From Dipetalonema caudispina (taxonomy: Eukaryota; Nematoda; Chromadorea; Rhabditida; Onchocercidae): 64,000 nt of DNA. The notes beneath the pieces are model-generated. The model worked only from the letters and a program-made list of their open reading frames with translations, ran no database searches and had not been told where the DNA came from. Shown in pieces: positions 10,500 to 22,500 of this stretch. Position 1 is the stretch's first letter. Every line of letters starts with the position of its first letter. The position numbers were made by a program, and so were the translations under genes. The stretch lies in assembly GCA_013365325.1 (NCBI GenBank), contig JABVXV010000168.1, positions 1 to 64,000 on the forward strand. The letters are read 5' to 3'.

Positions 10500-13400
10500 G
10501 GATGAAGGTTGAGATGAAATGAAATCGAATTATAATTGCTCCAGTTTGATGATAATTTACCGATAATTGATTTAATGAAATTTATATTTTAGAGTAGTAA
10601 ATTTGGAAAAGTATTTATCCCATACTATTGAAGACTTTTGGATTTATGTCAAAGAAGAGCAAAAAAAAAGTTTTTTTTCCAAGAAATTGATGTTTCATCT
10701 GTTTTCTTAAATGCATTCAGCATTATCATCACTTATTAAATCATAAATTACTAATTGAAAATTATCATACAATTATTTATGAAGAATGGAAATAAGGAGC
10801 AAAGGAAGGGGTAGGGTAAGAAATTTGTGAGGAAGGGAATAAAATTTAAACTAGGAGAGGAAAATAGATAATGGAATTTCGATAAAATGAAAGCTAACAA
10901 AATGGAGAAAATTTTAAGTAATTGCTAAAAATTCAGAAGGATTATGTCGGAGTGATTTTTATTTGATATTTGTACATTTATTTTAATTACTCCTGGAATT
11001 CCTTTCAGTATTGTTTTTAAAAACGTTCATCTGATGGTTTTTAATTTTCTTTCACATCCTTATCCCGTTATAAATATATCTTAAATTTGCTTTATTTATG
11101 AACTACTTCAATTTTTAAGGCTAAGAAATTAAAAAATTTCAGTGCAGCACGAATTTTCTTAGTAATTTCTGTAATTAAAGAAATGATTGTATTCCCATTG
11201 AAAGTATGGGTTACAAATTATTTGGTTATTAAAATTATGAGTGGGATGGATACATGTGATAAGAATTAAAGATAAATTTGAAATAATTGTAATGGAAATA
11301 TAATACCAATAAAATAATAATAATAAATTGAATATTAGCCATATCATTTGGGGAATAACAATGTTCTACGGATGAAAGGTACCAGTCAATGGAAATAATA
11401 ATTCTAAGGTTCAATTATCGCAGTTATAATTCGTAGCAAATTTGAAATTACCGAACAGTATTTCTGAGGGATGCCGGGATAGAATCGCTTGTGATTCATA
11501 TTATATTCTACTCCATCTCCTTGTCCATTGCATATATCAAAGAAGTAAGTGTCTTATTCTGAGCTTGCAACAAATGACGAAGATATTTTCAGGTTAATCA
11601 TAGCTTTCCTAATTAACCTTAATATCCGGAATGATAAGCTTGACATTTCAGATAAACTGAATTGTCTACATTAAGATGGATATAGATAGTCAATGAAAAC
11701 CAGAGAATGTGCTCATCATGTTTTGCTCAGGGAAACTTTCGAATTCAATAATCAAACAATACCTTTAGACATTTAACAATACCTTTAGAGATAATTATTT
11801 GGCTCAATTAAATGGAACTAAGGTCATATCTCAGAACAATTATTTGAATCAAATTGAGAACATGCCAATTAAATGAAGTCAATTTGATCGTTTTTCCGTT
11901 CTTTTTTAAATAGTAATAAAAATTTTTAGAACATAAATGATACATTTCTGCAACAAATTCATTCAAACACTCATCACCAAAGATTGCAAATGAACGATGA
12001 ATGACTTTATGCTTGTCTGATCGCAGCTTGAAATGATTGAAGTTAGATAACAAATTTAGCTACACCACTGGCCATTTCATTTACACATTTTCGCCAGGTC
12101 TACTCATACCACTACTTATTCCCTTTAATAACTAATATATAATATCAGTGCTGAAAATTGATTAAATTTATTTCTATTTCAATTGCAGAATTGTGATAGG
12201 ACTGATTTTCAACTCCAATTAAACATTAATTTTTGACCCTTTACAGTAATTACCATATCAAAACATCATCTTTTCCTTCTTTTTCTTGATCAATTCTTGT
12301 GAATATTTCACTCTAGTGGAATCGCTGATTATTTCCGGTGAAAATGATCAGCAAACGAAAAAAAAAAAGTTGAAAAGCCAAAAAATTTCATATAAAACAT
12401 AAAATGAAATAGTAAATGATATGTAAACTTTCAACTGTTAACCGGAATTAGTATTCTGTTGAATTCGGAATGCAAGAAATCTATCTCATACTACCTATTT
12501 CATTAATAAAATTATCGAACTCCCTGACTTCATCTTTTAGCAGATTCAACAAATATACGATCAGAGGGATAATAATATTAATTGAAACCGCAACTTCCTA
12601 TCTCATATGTCCAAAATCTTTTTTTTTTTAATATGTCAAAATATTAATTGGAAAACTTCAATTCTTTTAATTATGAAAGCCATCTGTGTGATAAATTGAT
12701 CTCATCCATATTGACGGTAACATTGGATGAAATATGAAATTTTATTGATCTACGACGAAATTATAGAATCACTGAAATATTTGTAGAATTTCTTATCAAA
12801 TTAGGGATTAATTTGCTTGATATAACTGACGATAATTGCTCAACAAATTATTTCGTCATTATATACTTTGAAGCAAACAAATAACAAAATGAAAAATTAT
12901 CTTATCAGCATGACAAATCCATAGCTAACTATTAACTAATTTTATTTTATAATTAATTATTCTCTTGCTTAAGCAACAAATCTTTCAAGCTAATGTTGCG
13001 TTACGGTACGATTACAATCAATCTTATCATGAATCTTATTATAGCGATCATTATAAATCTTATCATTATTATATCGTTATCGCTATCTTCATCAACAACG
13101 ATAAGTTACAAGCAAAGGGATCATTATCCATCCTCAAATTTTTACTCCATGCATTTCCCTTGATAGAATTTTGAATCGTCTTCTATAATCATATGAACCA
13201 AATGGATAGATAGATCTTGCTGATGGATTTCATATGTGTTGTATAACGATTGATAAAATCTTGCCAATCACTGTAAAAAATCGTAACCAATTTCATTGAT
13301 CGCATTAATTATTTATTCGTTATTTGATTTCAATTTCATAATAAATCAATTAGATTTCTATGCTTTCTCTTTTTTTCTATCTTTTGGTCAATTTAAACAA

Positions 13401-14140
13401 TTCATCATACTTCTGAACTTTCGCACCAATCATATGAGCATAGTTTACTTTCAGATCTCAGTCATCAAATGCCTGAATTGTTTTTTCTCATATTATGATT
13501 ATCAATGTCATTATTATCATTATCTATTATCGTTGTTATTGATGCTATCACTACTATCATTGTTGTCATTACCATTATTAAAATAGTTGTGATTATTGTT
13601 AGATATTTTTGTTTATTAATTTTTATGTATAAGAAAGTTATATCCGAGTAGTTTTGAAAAATATACTAATTATTATTATGTTTGTAAAAACTTCAATATT
13701 TTCTTTTTTTGAAAAGTTTAAACGATGAATACAGACATCATTTGAGACCTATTAAATAATTCAAAGCAGAAAGTGAAATCAACTTACAGCACAAACTTCG
13801 GATTGTTAATAAATTGCATTCTAAGAATTCATATTCAAGAAGCAGTTACTTCCAATTTCAAATCCGATTTTAATTGTTTTTCTAATCGAATATCTGATCG
13901 TTACCTTTCAACGATGATTTGAGCCATTTATCCTCGCTCATTGTATGTAAAGCTCTGAAATAAGAAAAAAAAAGAATGAATCGAACAACAACATTAAAAT
14001 TCTAACAATATGTGTTAATCACATAATCTAAACTTTTTTGCTTTCTTTTAATCTTCAAATTCGCTATTGGTTTAATATTCGCCTTTTTAGAGTGTGAACT
14101 TTTTTTGTAATAAATTTCTACACTTTTCATTGTCTTCAAT
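10500..14140. other. AT-rich intergenic sequence, no gene seen
   Basis: Contains imperfect ATTATNATC-type repeats near 13.0-13.1 and 13.5-13.6 kb and a short direct duplication of AACAATACCTTTAGA near 11.76-11.79 kb. Open frames are short, AT-driven and lack splice or start context. Confidence 0.55.
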
Positions 14141-14166
14141 TAAGCTTATAGTATATTTCCCGTTTG

Positions 14167-14192
14167 TCGCGAAATCTAAATGAATTTCGCGA
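14167..14192. other. 9-bp inverted repeat (TCGCGAAAT)
   Basis: TCGCGAAAT at 14167-14175 and its exact reverse complement ATTTCGCGA at 14184-14192 are separated by eight bases. The CG-rich stem is unusual in this AT-rich DNA and lies about 75 bases before the candidate LTR. Confidence 0.5.
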
Positions 14193-14268
14193 AGGAAAGG
14201 ATACTACATTTCTTATAATTACGGTAATTGATGCTTCATTTCGTAATGAAACAATTCTTCTTATAAAT

Positions 14269-14787
14269 TGTTAACATAAACCATTTAACTTATACTCATC
14301 CTTGTCTAAGATGAGATATTAACAATGCGTGTTTGTTGTCTGTGGTTAAGATATGCTTAAATCAGATCCGACAGCAACGTACTATCCTTTGTTCATATCC
14401 TTAAAATAAGATTGTGACATTGTCCTTTGTTCATATGTTAAGCTATGATTGTGACATTGTCCTTTGTGTCATATACTTACAACAGAGTTACAATAATGCT
14501 TCCTGTAAGCCACTCCCAATATCCATACATATATATACAAGGGTCACGGCTATAGGGGGCTTCAGTCAATCACCTTATTGACTTACAAAGCTATGATACA
14601 CTTACCACTCTCCTACTTTATTCCTTTTATTGAGTGCTTCCGACCACAAGTCAGTTCAGTGACATTAACCTATTACGCATTAAAATTATTATAACATTTG
14701 CTGGTATTAATTGCTATGTTATTCAATAAATTCTATATTCAACTATTTGTCGTGATATTAAACAAGAGGACTGTACTGCCTTCAACA
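14269..14787. mobile_element. Candidate solo LTR of a retrotransposon
   Basis: The block starts TGTTAACA and ends CTTCAACA, giving TG...CA ends, and is flanked on both sides by AAAT (14265-14268 and 14788-14791), a possible 4-bp target duplication. Inside are a three-copy tandem repeat (period 37-38, 14385-14475), a TATATATA box at 14530-14537 and AATAAA at 14725-14730, the order expected of U3-R-U5. Composition is less AT-rich than its surroundings. BEL/Pao-type LTR elements are known from filarial genomes. No second LTR, gag or pol was seen. AAAT is weak evidence in AT-rich DNA, so the ends are tentative. Confidence 0.35.
14385..14475. repeat. Three-copy tandem repeat, period 37-38 bases
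   Basis: TCCTTTG begins at 14385, 14423 and 14460. The longer unit GATTGTGACATTGTCCTTTG is identical at 14410 and 14447. The repeats lie upstream of a TATA box within the candidate LTR and could be enhancer-like repeats. Confidence 0.8.
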
Positions 14788-14789
14788 AA

Positions 14790-16285
14790 ATACAGATTCC
14801 TTCTACCACAAATCAAAACTTTCACGACACCGTTGAAGAAAGAGGAAAAATGTATTACACAAACTATTTGAGTGCTGTGAAGTATTTATTATATTAAAGT
14901 ATTCTTTTAAGTAAAAGATGTAAACAAAAATAATTATTGAAAGTGTGAGAAAAAAAAAATTGGTAGGATTTGTTAAACATTAAACGCACTTTTAGTACAA
15001 ATAAGATGAAATAGAAATGTCGTGAAAAGTTGAAAAGATAAATATGATAAAATGTTTTTAAACGAATCTAAACAAAGAAATCATTTAAAAACTTATGACA
15101 AGTAGTAATCACAGATATTGATTTATTAAATGGAACATTTGAAATCTTTTTTTAATCAAAAGGAAGTTAAAAGGTTATAAAAGTGTCACTGTTGAAGATA
15201 TCATTAATGTTAATGAGGAATTAGCATTTTTTTTTAAGGATATGAAAAGAGGGAATTAGCCTACTTAGATCAACTGAATATTATTGAATGGAGGAACGGC
15301 AAAAAGAATTTATGAAGGAACATTTAAAACAAAAAAATTTTCAGACCTTCAACTTGAAATTTATACAATTTCAACTTGATGGCTTCTGACAGTAAGTAGC
15401 AGAATATGGACGAAGGAAGTGATAATTATGATTGGTGATCCATAGCAACAGGTTATCTTAATGTAGGCATAATAGTTGAAAATTTGAGAGAAAATTGGTA
15501 GCAATTGAAATGAAATACACTAAAGAAAGAAAACCCGTGAAATTTGGCAGAGAGAGCCTACGAGGAATATACAAGTAACGTGGAGTTATATTATAGCATC
15601 AACAGCGTGAATTACGTAGTAGTGGTGGTGCATGAAGATTAATCCTATACATACATTCGCAAAAAGTGATTGCTAAAAAGGCTTGAAATTTATAGCCTAA
15701 GGCAAAAGAGAATGTAACATAAAATGAAGTAAATAGGAATTGGAATATACTGTTTAAAAAGAAAAAAACGTTTCAAATAAAATTTTGCATCAGATTAGAA
15801 TTTATCTTTTCTTAACAAAATTTACATATTACGGAATAATATGTATCAGAACAAACTAAACCAATTTTGGAATAAAAGTGGAATGAGTCATAGATAAAAG
15901 AATGAATACATGATACAAACAAGCACCGGAAAAGCTAATCAAAACTGATTAGCATTCAGTTTTCCAAAAGATATAAGATACACACACAAAACAATGACTT
16001 CAATTTCCGGTTTAATACAATAGCAAAAGAAAACTGGGCCTAATTATACCCTATATTTCTACATGCTGAACAAATATATTGGGTAAGATTTAGGCAATAA
16101 ATAATTATCAGTAATATTAAAGAAAGGAAAAATATAACCACAGTAAATTCACTGCTGATGAGCAAAATGACAAGTGTATTACGCGACAAAAGTTAAAGGA
16201 TTATAAATTCAACAATAATAAATCATCATATATAAAATTTCAATGAGTCAAAAAGTGGTATAATTTTAAAATTAGGAAAAAGAAG
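14790..16285. other. Sequence between the candidate LTR and the unc-53 3' end
   Basis: No open frame of note. Slightly less AT-rich patches near 15.4-15.6 kb might be remnants of the same element as the candidate LTR, but I could not identify protein motifs. Confidence 0.45.
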
Positions 16286-16286
16286 C

Positions 16287-16319
16287 TTTATTTCCTTTAT
16301 TTGTCATGAGAAATTTATT
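16287..16319 (-). terminator. Candidate polyadenylation signals of unc-53
   Basis: On the minus strand, AATAAA occurs at 16314-16319 (three bases after the stop), 16296-16301 and 16287-16292. The last two are better spaced and imply a very short 3' UTR. Which one is used cannot be told from sequence. Confidence 0.5.
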
Positions 16320-16321
16320 CC

Positions 16322-16548
16322 TTATTGTATAACTTCTTGCTGGGAATTGGCATTATTGGCTTGAATCCGGATCAGTGCTTCTAATGGATCAAATTGAGTA
16401 TTATTTGCTTGATTTGACATCGATTCTTTGATCGGGGACAATCGTTGCAGAACTTGTTCCGCAGTAGGTCCTTCTAGCCAAGGCCATTGCTCGCACACAA
16501 AATCGGTCGGATCTTCGAAACTACCACATCGTCCAAGCACTTTCACAC
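16322..16548 (-). CDS. unc-53: unc-53 terminal coding exon 35
   Basis: Acceptor ACTTTTATAG. Encodes GVKVLGRCGSFEDPTDFVCE, QWPWLEGPTAEQ and a polar tail with DPLEALIRIQANN. The 'W-EDP--WV---YPW' pattern of NAV C termini is recognisable as FEDPTDFVCEQWPW, and DPLEALIRIQ matches the NAV 'DPLMNMLMRLQ' helix. Ends with TAA at 16322-16324. Confidence 0.95.
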
Positions 16549-19500
16549 CTATAAAAGTAAAAAATTACTGGAATATAAGTTAAGAGGTAAGGATTTTAAA
16601 AAATGAATTAAATTCGAGGAATGATTAGTTTTCTAATTTTCTTTTCCATATCAAGCTATTAATTTTAAAGTTGTACAAAATTTAGAGTGAAATAATTTGC
16701 ACCGATCCAAAAATATAATAAATGCAATGTATCGAAAGCAAACGGCAAAATATTCCAAAAACTTCAAATAAACTGATAGTATTATGTTAGGTTACAGCAA
16801 TTCACTCCTAATAAGACCAACTAATCTCTTGATGCAATTCCAGAAAAACCTAAACTGTTAAGATTCAAGATTATATTCCAATTTTATTAAAGTTATCATA
16901 TTAATGTGATAAATGATAACCTTCTTTAGCTACTTTGATCATATATGGGATTATCATTTGATTCCACAATTTGATAAACCATTCGCGTGATTGCATAACA
17001 CTTAGTGGACATTGCAGAAAAAGACGTGGTCCTATCGTTACATCCCGGGAATTCGCTTTCTCAATGAACTGCAATTTTTCCGTATTATTTTCATATACAC
17101 TTATCACTACTGTCATTCACTTTTATTACCTTTACTAATCATGAATAATTGATGGGACATTTAAAAAGAAAGATCAGAGCTGAAAGATGTAAATATGTTT
17201 GTAAATTAAATAATACTACCACGTTTACTTACCGAATTTACTGATGATAAAACTCTTGGTAAGAATTCGACAACCCGGAATATTTCCGGTGATGGTCGTT
17301 CATCACCGCCAAATTCTCTCTCTAAGATACGACGTCGCAAAAACCGTCCCATATAGCCACGAATTGCATCCATATTATTGGGCAATAGAAACATTCGAAA
17401 ATTATGTTGAGTCTAAAGAATTCGATTTAAAGAAAATACAAATATTTCCTTTCTATTTTATAAATTCAATAGATTATATGCAAAAGTTGAATTACTCAAA
17501 AAAATTTAGTCAAAACACTATACTATAATCGAAAGATCAATGAATTATCAAACAATGTAACGAGAGAATTATCCTCTTTCATATCATGCATAATTTCCTG
17601 AGTAAAATTTTTGTTCTTCCTAGCCTTAAAAAAAAGAAAAAATTACTTCCAATTCGGGTAATTGTGATGCTCGATTAACGGTACAAATTACATATGGCCC
17701 TTCTTTCGATGGTGTATCGACGGTGCTGAACGATGAACTGAGGAAAGCGATACGATGTCGTTGAATGTTATCCAGCAAAATGATTACGGGTTTCGTTGAA
17801 CGCAGCAATGATTCTAATTGTTTTTGTACCTAAATTAGTCAAAAAACAAAATTGAAAAAAAGAAAAATCCGGATCTTCAAATAAATCTAATTGATTCAAT
17901 TTTCAAAAATACATCCAACTGATCAAAATTCTCTTGGTGTCTATTACTAACCTGTGCCATATTCCGGTCATTATCATCATCACTAATTTTAATATCAGCA
18001 ATGGTATTCTGCAATGTTCCACCAACTTTGATGCATAAATACCGGGCTAATAAACGGGCTAAATTTGATTTGCCGATCCCCGTAGCGCCGAATAGTACCA
18101 AACGACGATTTTGCAGCAATGCTTTCAATAAAAGCTCAATAGTAGACCGTGGAAATAAACAATCCATCACAAGGCCATCAATACTACGTTGTGTCACACC
18201 TGTAACAAATCGTTAATTGATTTCGAAAATTTTTGCAATTTACATTGCGAACGAAAAAAAAAATTACCAGAAAAAATATACTATTTTACGGTAATAAAAG
18301 ATACAAAAATACGATATACTTACAGTAAAAGAAGAAGAATACAAAAAAAAAAAGCATTTCTAAACCTGCTTTGTCGTAGTAATAATTCATCCTTTTCTAC
18401 AACGTATTTCTTCCGAACGTTTTTTTTTTTTTTTTTTTTTCACTTTTTTTGACGTATTTTACAGACACTTAATTATCAGTACTTGATGCTTAGTAAGTTA
18501 TTTTTACAGTTATCACTATCATCAATTATTATTTCAAGTAAATAAAATAAAGTGGAAGAGAGATCTTAAATCAATGATTTTCGACAAACAAACCCTTTAA
18601 ATACCGTACACTATGATAGACCCTAGATTTCAGGATGTTTGCTGCATTAAACTTTTAATAAATGTAATGGAAATGTAAAATTGATCATCATACAGAAATT
18701 GAAATGCTTCGTTGTGAATAAGTAATCATAGTTTAAACAATCATGATATAATAAGAATCACTCACAACGATATAGATATTTACCTATTATATATAAACTC
18801 TCCGTAACTTATCAGATATGGTACTATATAACCGATCCACATCATATATCTTGTTCAAGTTTAGCCTCAGTAACAAAAATCCGGTAATTACAGAAATCTA
18901 TTTTATTTTAAATTATAACAAGCAATTACTTAATAATTACTCATCTGTTGCTGTCCCCATCAGTAAATTATTAGATGACTGACCAATGAATTATATTTAC
19001 CTCTTAAATACATACGGATATCATGATCGTGCGTAAGTACATCAGCTGGCATGGGTGATGGAGCGGAATTGGTTTCTATATCTCGGATAAAATCACCAAA
19101 TTCATATCCAATAATTGATTCCTGGCTATTTAATTCTAAAGCCCGATTCGAATCAATTTTTGACATATAATCCTGAAAGTGTACAAATTAACGAAATTCT
19201 AAAAAGAGGCTATTATAATTACTCGATTACGGTAATTAGATAAGCCAAGTAAATAAAAACTAAATCGCTTGATCACAGATATAGAAATGAAACAATCTGA
19301 CTACTTCAATTGAGATAACTATGCTGATTAAAATATATGAATTACAATCATATATTACACCTATTGCTGAATACTGAATTATACGTTAAATACAACTTGC
19401 AGTAATTTTAAAAAAATCCTTAAAATTCGAATTTTGCTAAGGTAGAATGCAAGTTGAAAATCCTACTGACATCGAAAAGTTTGAAAAGCTCGGCGTCAAA

Positions 19501-22500
19501 ATTTTCCCAAGTGGTAGTTAAAGATGGTAGCGGTACAAAACCAACGGATACTTCACCAGCTAATGAGCGTGGTCGTAATAAACCGCTAAAATCGACACTT
19601 ACTGTTACTTTCAAACAGTTTGACCCTCCTGAAATATTCTTTGAAACATAAGCAATCAAAAATTAGCTGAAACATATAACTAAAATATCGGAAGTTTTAG
19701 TTGAAACCCACGAATTTCCATTTTCTGCATCAAATTACAAAGTATTCTGTATTATCTATGCTTGTGATACGTAATCATCATCATCAATACAAAACAAGTA
19801 GATGTTTCGGATATCGGAAAATTTCTAATCTTCTAGAATTGACTCAAGTAACACAAGAATAGTTAAATTTAGGCTCAAAACATACTTCCAGTTAAACATC
19901 GTTCACTGTTTAGAGGTATCTCAGAAACAGGATCTTCATCTGGTAGAGTTGGTAGTGATTGCTGCGAACTAGTCCGACTTTCAGCTCTCATTCGTCTTTC
20001 TAACATTGTATAGTTTTGCTTCAGAATCTTATTTTCATTCTGCAAAGAAATTGATTATCTTAGCCTAATTTTTTAGTAAGAAATTCATTTTCTTATCTTA
20101 CTGAATGCCAATAAGGTACAGTATTTCTGGTTGCAACGTATTCGGTTCTATACTTTACTTTATGGTTTGATTCGCAAAACTGTTCCTGTTACTCCGATAA
20201 AGTATATCTAAAACTGGATGTTATGAAAAAAGGAAACAAAATTCCTACTTTCAATCTATTAATCGTTTCCTTGAGAATATCAACCTCACGTGCTTTATCA
20301 AGTGCATCCAAACGTACGTCAGTCAATGCCGAATCTTTATCTTCTAGCTGTTTTTTAAGTTCCACTACTTGTGGTACTGTTTCTAGTTCGTCTAACCTGA
20401 AATTGCATGAATAGCACCTTCAAGCTAACTTTCATTTGTTTATCATGTTGGAGATCTTTTTCATTTTAACTTCCAAAACGAATTTTAGAAAATAACCTGT
20501 TAACACTTCCCGAAATCGGTTTTAGACTTGATGGTGAACTAGAAGTATGCATTGGTGAATGTTCGGCATCTGATACCGAACAACTTTTCGCTTTCTTGCT
20601 TTTAGTAAATTTCGAAAATGAACTTCTTATCTATAAGTAGCACAAATTTCATTAAAGATTATTTCAATAAACAAAAACACAGCAAAATTATAAACATATT
20701 AATCATCAACAGGACAAAAAATAAGGCAAAACGACAACATTCACATAAACACACATGCAAAGTAAACATAGTGACAATATAAGTAAACAAATAAGGAAAG
20801 CGACACAATTAATTACCCTAAATATATTCAAAAAAAAAAAAGAAGTTATATCAAAAAAATAAAAACAATCAGGAAAAAAGGGAGATTAATCATCTAATTG
20901 TAGAAATAATTATATAATATTACCTGGCAATCAACGCTTGCTGTCTGTACAAAATAATTAAGAAAATTATATTATTCAGGCATAACGACAGACAGTCCTA
21001 ACGAGTTGAAAAGCAGTATTTCATTTCAAATATAAGCAATTTTAATATAATAATTCACTTTTCTTCGCATATGCATTTCAATCAATGATTTCTTGTAATG
21101 TATCACTTGTATATGATGTAATGATTCAAACTAATAAGTGATAAAAGTTGCAAGAATAAATAGAAAACAGTAATAGTTATAATATTCATAATAAGAAACT
21201 ATGAGGGAGAGGAAAATGAGAAGAAAAGAAAAAGGATGCTATGATATTTATGAATGAAGCATTAACAAATAATAAATTCCCAACAATTGTAATTTTCAAA
21301 ATTACGAAATTTAGAAATTTTTATCCTTAAAACCTCTTTAGTATTATCACTTACCCAACTTTTCTTGCCTTGCTTGCCGAAACTATTCAAGCTACTTTTA
21401 TCCGTTTTACTTCCCTTGCTAGAAGAACTCATTGATGATCGATGACTGGTAATACTTTCCAGTGATGGATGCCTTAGTAATTCACCTGCACCATCTTGCT
21501 GAAATAAAAAAACATAAACAAAAATCTAGAAAAAATTATTAGATTAAGAACATTCTCTCATATCTTTTCTTCTTTTCTCCCTTTCTCTCTCTCTCTCTCC
21601 GTTTCTTTTCTTTCAATAATTTTTATAAAAATTTGGTTTTAGACATAAACAGAAATTTATGCAAAACTAACCGATTGTGGTGATGAACTTTTACGTTGCA
21701 TGATAGTTGCAATACCGGAAACGTTAACACCAGCATTAATACTCATTACACGAAGTTGCTCAATTTCTGCACGCAATTTCATTACTTCATCCTTCTCAAA
21801 TATCTACCGATTAGTTGTTATTTGAATAATTACTAAAATTTTAATCATTCCAAAATAATATAAATATATTATTTAAGAAGTTGTTCATAACCCACAGTAT
21901 GGTATTATCATAATTATGCAAAAATAAGTAATTATGAATTAGCAATCATAGGTTATAATATCAAAGTAACAGTCGGAAAGGTTATAAAATCTTTTTCAAA
22001 TGCTATGATTATTTTCTTCAAAATTACTATTACTTGCTATAATGTTACAGTAAAATGATTTAAGTAATGATATGGCAGATTGTCACATCGGTGTTACAAT
22101 ATAAAAGATTCTAAAATGGTTCACAAATATTTCGTTTATTCAAGTTATAATTCTAGAAATAAAAATTATCAATTAAAACATACTCACATATTCATTATTT
22201 AATTTGGAAAATTCAATAATGAATATGTGAGTATTTTTTTTTAATATATGAATATGACACATTGAGATATCTCAAAATACTAAACAGAAAGATTTTTAAA
22301 ACAATTACCTTAAGCTGTGACTTGTTTTGCAAATTTTCAACATGTTTTGCCATTAGTTGTAGCTTAGATTCAAAAAGTTGAATGATATGATTGTAACCAT
22401 CATGTTTTGCAGTTAATTTTGTTATCGTACTGCGATATGCTTGCATTTCTTTATTAAGCTTTCGAATTTCTGCTTCATATCTTTCTTCCATCTAAATTGA

